This document shows positions 42,839 through 54,369 of a stretch of 64,000 nt of DNA, one piece after another (position 1 is the stretch's first letter; each line of letters starts with the position of its first letter). The notes under the pieces are model-generated. The model saw nothing but the letters and a program-made list of their open reading frames with translations, made no database searches and was not told where the DNA came from. The DNA is from Rhabdophis nuchalis (lineage: Eukaryota > Chordata > Lepidosauria > Squamata > Natricidae): contig CM077643.1 in the NCBI GenBank assembly GCA_039707465.1, positions 246,617,919 through 246,681,918 of the forward strand. The letters run 5' to 3'. The position numbers were made by a program, and so were the translations under genes.

Positions 42839-45390
42839 GCAGAGTTGGAAGGGACCTTGTAGGTCTTCTAGTCCAACCCCCTGCATGGGCAAATTTCAGA
42901 CAAATGGCTGTCTAACATCTTTTTAAAGACTTCCAGGGTTGGGGCATTCACAACTGCTGGAGGCAAGCTGTTCCAGAGGTTAATTGTTCTTACTGTTAGG
43001 AATTTTTTCTTAGTTCTAAGTTGCTTCTCTCCTTGGTTAGTTTCCACCCATTGCTTCTTGTCCTGCCCCCAGGTGCCTTGGAGAAAAGTTTGACTCCCTC
43101 TTCTTTGTGGCACCCTCTGAGATATCGGAACACTGCTATCATGTCTCCCCTGGTCCTTCTCTTCATCAAACTAGACATACCCAGCTCCTGCAGCCGTTCT
43201 TCATATGTCTTAGTCTCCAGTCCTCTAATCATCTTGGTTGCTCTTCTCTGTACTCTTTCCAGAGTCTCCATGTCTTTTCTACATCGTGGCGACCAAAACT
43301 GTATGCAGTATTCCAAGTGTGGCCTTACCAAGGCACTATACAGTGGCATTAACACTTCACGCGATCTAGATTCTATCCCTCTGTTGATGCAGCCTAGAAC
43401 TGTGTTGGCTTTTTTGGCAGCTGCTGCACACTGCTGGCTCATATTTAGATGGTTGTCCACTAGGATTCCGAGATCCCTCTCACAGTTGCTACTATCGAGC
43501 AAGGTACCACCTATACTGTACTTGTGCATTTGGTTTTTCTTGCCTATATGTAGGACCTTACTTTTTTCACAATTGAATTTCATTTTATTAGACAGTGCCC
43601 AATGTTCAAGTTTGTCTAGATCCTTCTGTATCTTAAGCCTATCTTCTGGAGTGTTGGCTATTCCTGCCAGCTTGGTGTCGTCTGCGAATTTGATGAGTTC
43701 CCCATTTATCCCCTCATCCAAATCGTTGATGAAGATGTTAAAGAGTACTGGGCCTAAAACAGAGCCTTGGGGGACTCCACTGCATACTTCCTTCCATGTA
43801 GATGCAGTTCCATTGAGGACTACACGTTGAGTGCGGTTGGTCAGCCAGTTGCGAATCCATTTGGTGGTGCTGCTGTCTAACCCACAATTTTCTACTTTAT
43901 CTAATAGTAGGTTATGGTCTACTTTATCAAATGCCTTACTGAAGTCCAGGTAAATTATATCAACAGCATTCCTCTGGTCCACTGATTTTGTTACTTTGTC
44001 AAAGAATGCAATTAGATTCGTCTGGCATGATCTGTTTTTGACAAACCCATGTTGGCTTTTGGCTATTACTTTGTTTGCTTCTAGGTGTTCACTTAGTTGT
44101 TGTTTAATTATCTTTTCCAGAATCTTTCCTGGTATTGAGGTCAGGCTGATGGGTCTATAGTTTCCTGGATCTGTTTTTTTCCCTTTTTTGAAGATGGGAA
44201 CCACATCTGCTCTTTTCCAGTCTTCTGGCAGTTCCCCGGTGCTCCAGGATCTCTGAAAGATATAGTTCAGTGGTTCTGAGATCTCGTCTGCCAGTTCCTT
44301 CAGAACCCTGGGGTGTAATCCATCCGGTCCTGGTGATTTGAACTCGTCCAGGGCAGACAGGTGCTCACTTACCATTTTCTTCCCTATTTCAACTTGTGTT
44401 CCTAATCTGATATTTGTGGTGCTGTTTTTGATTGATTGGACTGTTTTATCCCTTTGTGTAAAGACAGATGCAAAAAAAGAGTTAAATAGTTCTGCTTTCT
44501 CCCTGTTGCTTATCATCTTCTTGCCATTTTCTCCCAGCAGTGGACCAATTGTTTCCTTAACTTTTTTCTTATTTTTAACATGTTGGAAGAAGCTTTTTTT
44601 GTTATTTTTTACTTTTTTGGCAAGCCTTTCTTCATTGTGAGCCTTAGCTTTCCTCACTTCGTCTTTACAGGCTCGGGCTATTTGCTGATATTTTGCCTTG
44701 GTTATGTCCCCCTTTTTCCACTTTTTATATTTATCCTTTTTGTCTTTCAATTTGTCAGAGAGTTCTTTATGCAGCCATGCTGGTTTGTTTTGGGAACTGT
44801 TATTTTTCTTCTTCATTGGTATTGCGCTGGTCTGGGCTTTTATAATCTCATTTTTCAAAATTTCCCAAGCTTCTTGAGTTGTTTTCCCCTTGAGGATTCT
44901 CATCCATGGAATCCTTCCCAAGCTCTCTCTGAGTTTATTGAAATTAGCTCTCTTGAAGTCTAAGACTCTAGTTTGACTTTGTTCAACTACTTTTGTTTGC
45001 ATAATGTTGAATTCCAGTATTTCATGATCGCTTGCCCCCAAAGTTCCTGTAGCTTCTACACCTTCTATCATTTCCTCTCTGTTAGTGAGAATTAAGTCCA
45101 ATATTGCTGATCCCCTTGTTCCCTTCTCTACCTTTTGGGAAACAAAGTTGTCTGCTAGGTTTGTTAGGAACCTGTTGGATCTTCCACTTGGTGCAGAGTT
45201 TGTTTCCCAATTGATGTCAGGGTAGTTAAAATCTCCCATTACTATTGTAGTGTGCTTCCTACATACCTTAGTTAGCTGGTTAGCAAAAAGTACATCCACT
45301 TCCTCTGCTTGGTTGGGTGGCCTGTAGTATAGACCTATGACAATATCATTCCCCCCCCCAATCTTTAATATTGACCCAAATACATTCAAG
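42838..45390 (-). mobile_element. Long CR1 LINE copy, 5'-truncated
   Basis: Minus-strand CR1 with most of ORF2 and the 3' UTR. The 3' end (GGACTAGAAGACCTACAAGG) abuts a pentanucleotide repeat, typical of CR1, which ends in short repeats and not poly(A). The 5' end is cut within the endonuclease near 45390, so ORF1 and the 5' UTR are missing. Confidence 0.92.
42880..45389 (-). pseudogene. CR1 ORF2 endonuclease-reverse transcriptase, 5'-truncated
   Basis: 797 codons without a stop from the truncation point (45389) to 42996. The partial endonuclease has LYYRPPNQ, IVMGDFNYPDINWE and ASDHEIL. The RT has FKSPGPDGLHPRVLKELA, FKKGKKTDPGNYRPISLTS, motif A IYLDFSKAFDKVDH, GVPQGSVLGPVLFNIFI and catalytic FADD. 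The end has ALVRPHLEYCIQFW and METLERVQRRATKMIRG. A slip in a six-A run (43003-43008 on the plus strand) shifts the frame. The true end then reads KFLTVRTINLWNSLPPAVV ... MLDSHLSEI in the next frame, down to about 42880. No ATG remains at the front. Confidence 0.92.
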
Positions 45391-45394
45391 GAAT

Positions 45395-46315
45395 GTATTT
45401 GGAAAGAGTTAAATTATTAAATGGAAAGAGTTGTTGCTATCCAAGAAGGAGCTTCTAAACGGGAGGCTCATGACATGTTTAGTGTGTAAACACTGCAGCA
45501 CCATTAAGGGAGATTGTAGCATGTTAAAAATGCATCTGAAAACAGTTGCCAGTGCTTAAAAATATTATTTGCCTGTTTTTCCTGCATTCTATAATTCTCA
45601 GCTGGATACATGAACCACACTTGCTGTACAAGCGTTGCTTCCAAGCAGATATGAATCATTTTCATAAATGTAATTAAATAGGTATTGCTGCATGTATGTC
45701 ATACTTTTTCTCTGAGAGTACAATGGAATGTACATGCAAATTTCACCACCCCTCATTTCTCCCTCATAATAACCCAATAAAGTGATTTGACTAAATGTAA
45801 CTGCACCAAAGTCACCCAGTGACATACTGTATGTGGTCAGTCATAAATCTTGCTCAGGGACAGCTCCTCAACTAACTTGAGTAAGACAGTTCTAGGGATG
45901 AACAAGTGGGGAAAAGTGGGCTCACGTTAGTTATTTTGTAGTTCTATTCATGAACAGGTGTCACACAACTCCTCCGTTGTACCAGGCATCCCTGATAGGA
46001 TTTTAAAGGGACAAATCTTAGGACACATATCCTAGAAGGGCCTGAGAGCAGTTCTCAAATGCCATTTCTGTTCTGTAGGTCAACCTCTCAGTTGAGTGCT
46101 TTATCTCAATTGGGTAAAAAATTGAATTGATGTTTTATTTATGATCCAACCCAAGTCATGGAACTGCAATTGTTCTGGTCTCTTGTCATTCTGACAATTA
46201 CCAGTCTAGTCATCTCATTAATCAGTCTAAATAGGATTCATTTTTCATTTCAGATTACTTGTTTAACAAGCATAGATTGAGGTTATTGCTGCTTGAGAGT
46301 TCTATTGCTTAAAAA
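45395..46315. other. No recognisable gene
   Basis: No repeat or coding region recognised in about 0.9 kb. Confidence 0.45.
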
Positions 46316-46325
46316 GCATACAATG

Positions 46326-46482
46326 CAGTGGTGGGTTGCAAATACTTTTACTACCAGTTTGGGCTCCGTGTGCTCTCCCGCACACACACAATGCTTGCAG
46401 AAACATCTGGGTGGGTGGACAGGGCCACCCGCTGCCCCTTCTACTGGTTTGGCTGAACCGGTCCAAAAACAACCCACTACTG
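46326..46482. mobile_element. Short hAT MITE
   Basis: 157 bp, CAGTGGTGGGTTGCAA to CAACCCACTACTG, with a perfect target duplication ATACAATG (46318-46325, 46483-46490). Confidence 0.9.
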
Positions 46483-46674
46483 ATACAATGCTAATGTTCC
46501 TGAGCACATACAGAATGTCTGCCAGAGATCTATAAAAGTTCCTCTCCTTCTAACAAAGAGTTAAGGAGAAAGACTCTATCACTCAAACAGGTCTTGTCCT
46601 CCCACAAGGATCAGAATACAGCATTTATCTTTCAAAAATTGAATGTTCCTCCATATAAGGACCCTCTCAATAAC

Positions 46675-46797
46675 TAAAGGAGGCCTTGGAATATTGCATC
46701 CAATTTTGACATGATATAAAAAAGATGTTGTGAGGCTAGAAAGACTGACGTGTGCAGAGAAGAAGAACAAAGATGATTAGGGGACTAGAGGCTAAAA
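46675..46797 (+). mobile_element. CR1 fragment
   Basis: A short decayed piece of CR1 ORF2 (the region encoding LEYCIQFW ... ETLERVQRR) ending exactly where a hAT end begins. Confidence 0.7.
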
Positions 46798-47025
46798 CCG
46801 TGATGGCGAACCTATGGCACGTATGCCACAGTTGGCACACGGAGGCATTTGTCAGGGCACACCTTCTTTTGAGGCTGTTTTTCGCCTTCCAGAGTCTTCC
46901 CTGAAGCCTCCAAAGTGTGAAAAACCAACCCTATGGGCAAACCGGAAATTCAGGAATGGACTTCCGGTTTGCTTGTAGGACTGTTTTTCGCCCTCCGGAG
47001 CCATCAGGAGGCTTCCCTGAAGTAA
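46798..47025. mobile_element. hAT element, right end missing
   Basis: Starts CCGTGATGGCGAACCTATGG, the same left end as the element at 1773. The inside has GGCACACGGAGGCA, CGCCTTCCAGAG and CGCCCTCCGGAG. No matching right end is found before unrelated sequence near 47025, so it is truncated or recombined. Confidence 0.6.
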
Positions 47026-47034
47026 CCTTAGATG

Positions 47035-47060
47035 TATCAGTCTTGATTTCAAGACTGATA
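47035..47060. repeat. Perfect 12-bp hairpin
   Basis: TATCAGTCTTGA, two bases, then TCAAGACTGATA. Confidence 0.8.
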
Positions 47061-47337
47061 AAGATACATAGATGAATATGTATTTAATGGGAATGGAGAT
47101 GAAAACCAGAATTTCCACCGACACAGCTTGGCACTGTAAAAGACCACAGATTCTTTTCTTTTTTTTCACATTTAAAATGGGGAAATTCGAAGTAATTGAA
47201 AAAACCCACTCATCTTATAAAACCACCAAATGCCATAAAATCCAAAGGATTTTTCTAAAACTTTTATAGACATAACTATCCTTTTTATATGCACACTTAT
47301 ATTCCATGCACTCTATTAACAGTGATGTGCTGCACAG

Positions 47338-47338
<1 letters not shown>

Positions 47339-47388
<50 letters not shown>

Positions 47389-47391
47389 ACG
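47339..47391. repeat. (TC)n(AC)n microsatellite
   Basis: About 25 bp TC followed by about 28 bp AC. Confidence 0.97.
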
Positions 47392-47639
47392 GAGAAGGCT
47401 TGGGAGGTGAGTGAAATTTAGTTATTGGATTTGAAAGCATTTTTATATTTACCCAGGCTTCTATATGAACACAAGTGCAGAGAATATTTGTTATTGGATA
47501 GGAAAGGGATAAATAGGTTTCGGTACAGCAATACATGCTGGGTTTGATTGATATTGAAAAGGTTCCTTTAAAAAAAAGTTTTCCTGACTACCTTCTCACC
47601 TTTGTTAAAAATAAAGCATACTAAAATATACGGCAACAT

Positions 47640-47992
47640 GTAAGAATTTTTTTGGGACTGGTATAGGACCAAAGCTATATTGCAGGAGTAGCCCATGTCA
47701 CATATTTAACTATCTGAGAAGTAGGCCTCTGCAGGTCATGGATGTAGGAGAGAGACTGGCCAAGCCAGGGGAGGAGTCAAATGGGGAATTAATCTGGAAT
47801 TCCTAGATGGACACAGGATTGTGATGTTCCCTCCTCTTGAATGCCATATCTGGACTCAAGCAGATATGGCTGGTTGAGTCCAGCCGTATCTGGTTGATTC
47901 ATCTGAGAAAATTCCTGTGTATAGACTTGAGCAGTAAAACAGCTCAATGAACTCTGTGAGTCTAGTTGTTTGCGCCTGACAACAGATCACTC
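47640..47992 (+). other. Unassigned, possibly LTR-like sequence
   Basis: The end GTAAAACAGCTC ... TTGCGCCTGACAACA has the look of an LTR end with a preceding polyadenylation-like region, and TG starts are available near 47696. No target duplication found, so tentative. Confidence 0.25.
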
Positions 47993-48289
47993 ATTTCAGA
48001 AGAGAGGGTCACCTAACAGAGGCACATTTTCCTGCCTTGAGATGGTAAAAACTTGAGGTAGAGGTCTCAGTCACTTACTTTACCTCAGCAGAAGCCATTT
48101 CGAAGGAGTGCTATGGCTGGTCTGCTCAATAGAAAATGGAGTGCCACATGAGTATTTCCAAAAAGATGTCAAAAGTAAAAGCATTGAAGTAAAGCAAACT
48201 GTTATCTCCATTGCTCTAATGATTTAGGTCATTGATCTATCTAAATTAAGAAGAAGAGGATGTGGACAGTTTCCTCCAGACCTAATTTT

Positions 48290-48655
48290 GGTTAATAATG
48301 TAGTGTGTGCGTGTGTTCCAGCATAACTCTGGAATGCCTTGAGCAATTTCAACCAAACTTGGTACACAGATGACTTACTCTCTGGAAACTAATACTGTGG
48401 GGGTAAGACACCCCTAAGACTCCTCAGGTATCTGTTCTGTTAAGATACAGCCTGTTTTGCCTGAAAATGGTTTCTATTGTACTGCTGTAAAATGGTTTCT
48501 ACTGTGCAGGGCAGTGGAGTTGCCATGATAATGGCTTCATAATACTCCACAAGGGGACTCCCTCTGGTAAGGGGGAAAATCCAACATTAGAAATTAGGTT
48601 TGGTCTGGACATTTTCCCCGTAGAAATAAGTGGGCAACGCTGGGTTATTGGTTAC
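48290..48655 (+). mobile_element. Possible Helitron fragment
   Basis: TTTCAACCAAACTTGGTACA and the terminal TGGGCAACGCTGGGTTATTG resemble vertebrate Helitron ends (GGGCAACGCCGGGTA ... CTAG). The terminal CTAG itself is not preserved. No coding part. Confidence 0.35.
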
Positions 48656-48732
48656 TTATTTATTAAAATGGTCTACATTTTAAAATGTGTAGAATTTACA
48701 TTTACAATAATGTTTTTTGAGGTTTGAGATTT

Positions 48733-49000
48733 GAGATTTATTTAACTTATATACTGCTCCCTTTCCCAAAAAGGGACTCGGGGCGGTGCACAGGAAATTA
48801 AAAAAGCATATAAAAAACAAGACAATATACAAAATTTAAAATCAAATTAAATTATAACCCTGTGCTAAAAATTTACAATAAATTAAGACTATTCCCCTTA
48901 AAAACCGATTAAAACAATTTGATGTCAGGCTCAAGGCTAGGTAGAGTTAGGCCAGGCCGGCCTGTTGGAAAAAGTAAGTCTTGAGTTTCAGACGGAAAGA
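48733..49000 (-). mobile_element. L2-clade LINE 3' end
   Basis: Minus-strand 3' UTR and the last codons (GGCCGGCCTG, AAAAAGTAAGTCTTGAG) with the reversed tail TATATACTGCTCCC and GGGACTCGGGGCGG. 5'-truncated. A 19-base unit (ACAGCTGATCAAAAATG) is repeated just beyond, at 49003-49040. Confidence 0.75.
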
Positions 49001-49004
49001 AACC

Positions 49005-49338
49005 AGAGCTGATCAAAAATGACCACAGCTGATCAAAAATGGTTTGGTGAAAATCCATCTCTGGGCTGGCAATTTGAGTAGGTGATTTCCACAATTGTTT
49101 TTCAGGAAAAGAAGAAAGTTTGCAAGAGTTTCTCACAGGTAGGAACCTCCCTTAGTGATGAGAATAGCACTACTTTTGGAAAACCACTTTTCTCCATGGG
49201 AGAAATCCAAATGTGACATCTTTTCTTCTGAGAGTGAACTGAAGCATAAGAAGCTAAGGAGGCTCCAGAGAGCTGGAAGGATACTAGTACAAATGAAGGA
49301 CATTCACAAACAGCCCTTGCCCACTATACACACATCAT
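49005..49338. other. No recognisable gene
   Basis: Nothing supported. Confidence 0.5.
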
Positions 49339-49339
49339 C

Positions 49340-49560
49340 CCTCCCTCCCTCCCTCCCTCCCTCCCTCCCACCAAGCTAGTCTTCCAAGCTTGGAAACATG
49401 CTGCAGCCCATCTTCAGGAATTTCTCTCTACCAGAATTTAATTGCCATTGGCTGGTGTGGTCCCTTCCTTCCTTCCTTTCTTCCTCCCTCCCTCCCTCCC
49501 TCCCTCCCTCCTTCCCTCCCTTTTCCCCATTCTTCTTCTCTCCTTCCTTCCCTCCTTCCT
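49340..49560. repeat. (CTCC)n and (CTTC)n low-complexity tracts
   Basis: Pyrimidine tetranucleotide runs at 49340-49370 and 49468-49560. Proline/serine-rich frames here are artefacts. Confidence 0.9.
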
Positions 49561-49564
49561 ATAT

Positions 49565-50690
49565 AACATCAAGGGCAGCTGGCTGGGTTTCAATCTATTT
49601 ACAAATGTTGTTGTTATTTACTTAAGAACTATATTGCTGTGAATGTTAATTCTCATAAAGTTGGAGGAAAACAATCTAATATTAAATATGTTCATTGCCA
49701 AAAGAACAGACGGGTGGAAACTGGGCTTCCTGCCCAAGGAATCCATTACATCACTTGAATGACAGAAAGCGATGTGAAAGTGTGGACTTTAATTTTATCA
49801 TAAAGAGGTCTAGGTTTTGATGCAAAGCTAGTCACTAGAAATGTGTCGTAATGGAGGCCTAGCCTTTCTACAATAAATTATTTATCAGAGGCTCCTAAAT
49901 TTAACTGGCTTCAGTTCAACCTAACAAGTAGCCTAACAGTTGCCTTTAAAAAATGGATGTTTGCCAAGGGGGACATATCAGTAATATATCCTCTCATGCC
50001 TATTATGAGACCATTAAATCTGGAGAGCAGTGTTTTCCAACTGTGCCACTGGATGGATCTAAAAAAGGCTACAAATTAAATTACCATATTGGCATTTTAT
50101 GGTGGAATGCAAGAGAGTTCCTCTGTCTGGCCCTTTTAGAAAATAAAAATGTGTCGGTTTGCTGCTGAATGTTGGCAAGTTGTGAATCCTGGGTGAGGCA
50201 AAAGAAGGCCTCTGCTTGCAACATACATTTTCTAACACCAGAATGACAGAAGAGGCAAAAAGGGCTCGAGCGAGTTTTCCATCTCTGTTCAACTCCTTGG
50301 TGAATCTACGTTCACACTGAGCAGGAAAGCAATTTTCACATTCCCATCTCTATACAACTAGCTAGAGCAAAACTCATTTTCCAGATGCCAGGGTTTATGT
50401 AGCCAGCAAGCACTATCTATGCCCAAGTGTCAGTTATCAGCAGGCTTGGACTTTTTAAAAGAACGAAAATGAGTGGGAGTGAAAAATTTAGAGTCATACG
50501 AATTTGATAAATGGTCAGTGAGGACCAAGCAGGCCGTTGGTACCAAGAATGACTAACTAGCTACTGAGATGGAACAGCAAACTATAATAACAGAGAAAAA
50601 AGAGAATGGAATAGAGTATTGTGAAAGGCATGTTGTCTACTTGGCCTTTTGAACTCCACAAAGCAACACTTGTTCTGGAGCTCAGGGAAA
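49565..50690. other. No recognisable gene
   Basis: About 1.1 kb without a recognised repeat or gene. Confidence 0.4.
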
Positions 50691-50694
50691 TGAA

Positions 50695-50745
50695 CAATTC
50701 CTCAGCCGATAGGAGCGGTATAGAAATTGAATAAAACTAAACTAA
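50695..50745 (+). mobile_element. LINE 3' tail scrap
   Basis: GATAGGAGCGGTATAGAAAT, TGAATAAAACTAAACT looks like the AGCGGTATAGAAATTGAATAAA terminus of a CR1/L2-type LINE. Confidence 0.45.
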
Positions 50746-50959
50746 TTGGTTTACTGTAATTTAATGTCGTAATTAAACTTAATATCTGAAATTGCTATAT
50801 TCTAAGTTGCCCTATGTACTAGGATTCTGGATGGTTACCAATGAAGTAAAATAAATTGGGGGGGGGGGAATATCACAGGAGAGGGCATATTGGAAGAACA
50901 ACAGGATTTTTTTTTAAATGCCCAAACCAAAAAGCCAAAGGATCTCCATTACTCATCCT

Positions 50960-51210
50960 AATTGAAGGCCTAGAAGAACAGCCCAGTTTTCAGCAATTTT
51001 TTGAAAAATCAGTAGGGTGGGGGACAGCTTTCCAGAGGCCAAGAATATCACTGAGAAAGCACATATACTGACTCATACAAGATGATATTATTTAATCAAT
51101 AGGACTCAGAGAAGTCCATTCTAGCTGGCCTCAGTGGATAAACTGAAACATATGAAGACAGACTGCCCCTCAGGTAGTTGGGCCCTATAGCATCAAGAGC
51201 TGAAGCGGTT
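50960..51210 (-). mobile_element. Old L2-clade relic, split by an ORF1-only element
   Basis: Minus-strand L2 end (CCCAGTTTTCAGCAATTTTT, CTTTCCAGAGGCC, CAGGTAGTTGGGCCCTATAG). It continues at 53199-53330 (CACCATCTTGAATTACCCC, CAGCCCAGCTCACAA) on the far side of the insertion. Confidence 0.6.
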
Positions 51211-53182
51211 CCGGCTCCGGCGGCGACAGGCGAACTTAGGGTTCACTCGCCGCTTTGTTTCTTTTCCTGCCCCCCCACGGGGGCGAGAAGCCCCTTGTTT
51301 GGGGTTTCTCCCGTAAAGCCGGCTCGACGGGGAAGCCCCCCCCCACGGCAGTGGGGAAAGCGACCCCGATCCTCGGCTTAGGCGGAAGAGGACATGCTGC
51401 GGGGGGCTTTTCCTTCGCCAAAGGTTGGCGGCACCATTTAACTCTATGGAGAGAGACGATCGGAAGAGTCGGGAGGCTTTTCGGGACCTCAGCTGCGAGC
51501 GGAGAGTGAGCTATTAAAACTTTTTTTTTTGTACTGTCAGCCGGGCTGAAAGGGACAGGAGGGGGGTGTTTGTTCCCAAAAACCCCCCCTTGGACTAAAA
51601 GCGGCACTTGGAAATGCCTCGTTGCGAGGAATCGGAAACTTTTAATCCGGATGGTCTCTAACAAGGGAAAGTATTTTGTGGCTTGTTTGCAATTATGTCT
51701 CTAGGTCTGGCTGAAACAGTTTCTTTTTTGCTTTTTAACCGCTTTCTCCCTCGGGCTCTGAGTTTGGGCGGAAAATGGCTTCTCTTTGTCCCCGACTGAT
51801 TATGACCTATGGAAAATTACCAGTGTCTCTTTGTGATTTGGACTTCCTCTAATTATTGATGAAGAATTTTTCTCTTTTGGATTTGTGTTTTCCTTTCTGG
51901 ATTACCTTCGTTATTATACCTATGGAGTTGGAAAAGTGTTTCTCTACTGGTTTCTGAATTCTGCAGCTCTACAACTTTGAGAACTTTGGACTCCTGATCT
52001 GCCTCACCAGCCCCACCCTAAAAACGCCATTTTACTGGCACGGATTTTAATAGCTAAACATGGCACAAGAAGCAACGCTGGCAAGCCTTGAACAAAGAAT
52101 GACTGCCCTTGAATCTGTTATACAAAATCTGGTATTAGAAATTAAGGCCCAGAGGGCAGAAAATGTCAATTTTAAACAGGAATTACTGGATACTCGAAAA
52201 CAAGTGCTTGAGAATACACAGAAGAATGAAGAATTGAAAGGGGGGCTGGAGGGGGCTAAGGGAGAGATTAAAAATGTTTCTAATGAGGTTGTGGAAATAA
52301 ATGGGCATGTGACTAGGATAGATATGGAAAGGATGACATACTTTTTGAGATTTCAGAATGTTTCTGAGATGGAGGGTGAATGTCTCCCTGATCTTATGAG
52401 TACAATTATTGCAGACTATTTACATAAACCTAAAGATGAGATCAGAGGGGACATTGACCTAGTCTACAGAATAAATTCTGCATATGCCAGGATGAATGAA
52501 GTACCCAGAGAGATACATGTAAAATTTGTTAGAAGGTCAACCAGAGAGGAAATCTTGAAGGCGCAAAGAGGGAGTCCTATGATTTACCAACAAAAGGAGG
52601 TTACCATCTTGAAGCAGATTCCAAGAAAGATTAGAGAAGCCAGAAGGAAATTTTCCTTCTTGTCTAAAACATTGTTTGATCATGGGATCTGGTTCAAGTG
52701 GGTGATACCCGAAGGGATGCTGGTGTTCTGGGAAGGAGGTAGAGTGAAGATTAAAACAGTTGCTGAGGCGGAAGCCTTTTTTAAAAAACATTCCTCTGTC
52801 CTGGGAGAAGATCCAGGGGGGGCAGGGGGAGCCATGGCCCCGCCCGCTGGGGGCCCGGGGGAGAAGGTGGAAGATACAATTGCCAAGAGACTTAGATCTA
52901 AAAAATAACTTTGCCCTGGTTTTTTTTGAGTAATATTGTATGATATTTGTAATCTGGATTTTTGTAATTGACTGACAGTATATAACTGAAAAATTTAGGA
53001 ATATGTACTTGCTCCCAGCTTGTAGTGTTATGTGAAATGTTTCTTTTCTTTTTAATAATGTAACTTGAGGTACCGGAGGAGCCGACGACTTTGACGTGAC
53101 CACTCTCAAAATTTCTATGTATCCCTTACCCTACCCCACAAAAAATGTAAACTCAATAAAACTTTTTCAATATAAAAAAAAA
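51211..53182 (+). mobile_element. ORF1-only L1-like (HAL1-like) element, copy 4
   Basis: 1972 bp with a 16-bp target duplication AAGAGCTGAAGCGGTT (51195-51210, 53183-53198). It starts CCGGCTCCGGCGGCGAC, about 11 bases inside the start of copy 2, so it is essentially full length. The leader is about 850 bp, the ORF has 282 codons, and the 3' UTR has GCCGACGACTTTGACGTGA and AATAAAACTTTTTCAATAT before the poly(A). Closest to copy 2. Confidence 0.9.
52060..52908 (+). CDS. L1 ORF1-like RNA-binding protein, intact
   Basis: 282 aa, the same length as the copy at 30345 and co-linear with it, with about 36 substitutions spread along the protein but fewest in the RRM-like block (residues 91-170). ATG context ACATGG. 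Domains: coiled coil 1-90, RRM-like 91-180 (VPREIHVKFVRRSTREEIL), C-terminal domain 185-243 (FSFLSKTLFDHGIWFKWVIPEGM), then a Gly/Pro linker and TIAKRLRSKK. No second ORF follows. Not a host gene. Confidence 0.88.
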   Translation: MAQEATLASLEQRMTALESVIQNLVLEIKAQRAENVNFKQELLDTRKQVLENTQKNEELKGGLEGAKGEIKNVSNEVVEINGHVTRIDMERMTYFLRFQNVSEMEGECLPDLMSTIIADYLHKPKDEIRGDIDLVYRINSAYARMNEVPREIHVKFVRRSTREEILKAQRGSPMIYQQKEVTILKQIPRKIREARRKFSFLSKTLFDHGIWFKWVIPEGMLVFWEGGRVKIKTVAEAEAFFKKHSSVLGEDPGGAGGAMAPPAGGPGEKVEDTIAKRLRSKK

Positions 53183-53198
53183 AAGAGCTGAAGCGGTT

Positions 53199-53330
53199 AT
53201 AACCACCATCTTGAATTACCCCTGGAAACCAGGTGACATCCAGCCCAGCTCACAAAGCAAAGGGGATATGTGCCCACAGCGGATTAAAAGTACAAAATGG
53301 ATTCCTCAATAAAATGGACCGTCAGCTATC
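53199..53330 (-). mobile_element. L2 relic, continuation
   Basis: Second part of the L2 copy at 50960, directly after the target duplication. Confidence 0.5.
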
Positions 53331-53334
53331 CATG

Positions 53335-54150
53335 CTAATGAGAAGCCTCAATGTATGGAGACAGCTGCTTTGTCTTCATACATCAAAGTGCCTCACGGAA
53401 GTGTTTTACTCCATGGTGATGTAGAGTGCAAACAAGGCAGAGTCATGTCAGTGAACCCTCTTTGCTGAATCCAGGGCACAACTATAACTCAATGAAAGAC
53501 CCATTCGGTGGAGGAAACATGATCATCACTTGGTCAAGTCATAAAGCAGCATTTTGCATTGGTCTCCAAGAAACTATAGAAGCCCTTTAGCAACTTCAGA
53601 TTCTGAGATTCAGTTTTCTATAGTTCTGCTGTTTTCATGGATACAACACCCATTTCTTCCTAATCCTCAATAGCAGAAAAATTCTCAAGAACAAAAACTA
53701 GGGGGTGGGGGTTGTCAGAACAAGAAGGATATCAACTCTGAACGAGTCTTTGTTAAATTAAATCCATTATTGATTAGGCTCAGTGAGGAAAATTGATACA
53801 AACAGCCAGTTTGAGTGCCAGTTTTTTGTTTTCTCAAAATGTACACTGCAGTTGTAACTGGAAACTAAATAAATTAAATCTAAGATTTACACACACACAC
53901 TGTCTTTCAGCCATGCTGTCTTAAAAATTAGCCTAAATCTAAAATAAGATTTGTCTGAATTTATCATCTGCAAAGTAACACATTCCTCTATGCTTCTGTA
54001 TTTTATTTCTCTACTACCTGTCGGTTAGCCCACAGCTTAAGAAAGCAGCCAGCCCAGCAGAATGGATCCTTTCATAGTAAGGAGATGATGCATAGGGGTA
54101 AACAGGCTCCAAACTAGTTAATAAAGTTGCTGGAATATCATCCTCATCAT
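53335..54150. other. No recognisable gene
   Basis: Short (AC)n near 53890. No gene recognised. Confidence 0.45.
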
Positions 54151-54152
54151 TA

Positions 54153-54366
54153 AGGAGCCATAATGGTGCAGTGGTTAGAATGCAGCATTGTAGGCTAATT
54201 CTGCTGATTGCCAGAAATTCGATCCTGACCAGCTCAAGGTTAAGTCAGCCTTCCATCCTTCCAAGGGCGGTAAAATGAGGACCCACATTGTTGGGGGCTA
54301 TAGGCTGACTCTGTAGGGCTGTATAGCACTACCAAGTGGTATATAAATCGAAGTGCTATTGCTATT
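54153..54366 (+). mobile_element. tRNA-derived SINE, second family, copy 1
   Basis: The head GGTGCAGTGGTTAGAATGC and the B-box-like AATTCGATCCTG are followed by CTCAAGGTTAAGTCAGCC, TAAAATGAGGACCCACATTG, TTGGGGGC and a 3' end GGTATATAAATCGAAGTGC. A different family from the SINE at 15918. The second copy at 63143-63560 is split by a hAT element. Confidence 0.8.
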
Positions 54367-54369
54367 ATG

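Noticed and set aside
43021..43830. 269-codon plus-strand frame opposite CR1 ORF2
   Set aside because: Antisense of CR1; the minus frame has the reverse transcriptase motifs.
49155..49642. Proline/serine-rich frames
   Set aside because: They come from the (CTCC)n and (CTTC)n tracts.
51178..51664. Frames in the GC-rich leader (67-142 codons)
   Set aside because: GC-rich DNA has few stops. The frames are not kept with the same ends in the copies at 29486 and 17900, so I treat the leader as non-coding.
52537..53109. 190-codon minus-strand frame opposite the HAL1-like ORF, also 30869-31268
   Set aside because: Antisense shadow; the same open antisense appears in sister copies only because the sense sequences are alike.
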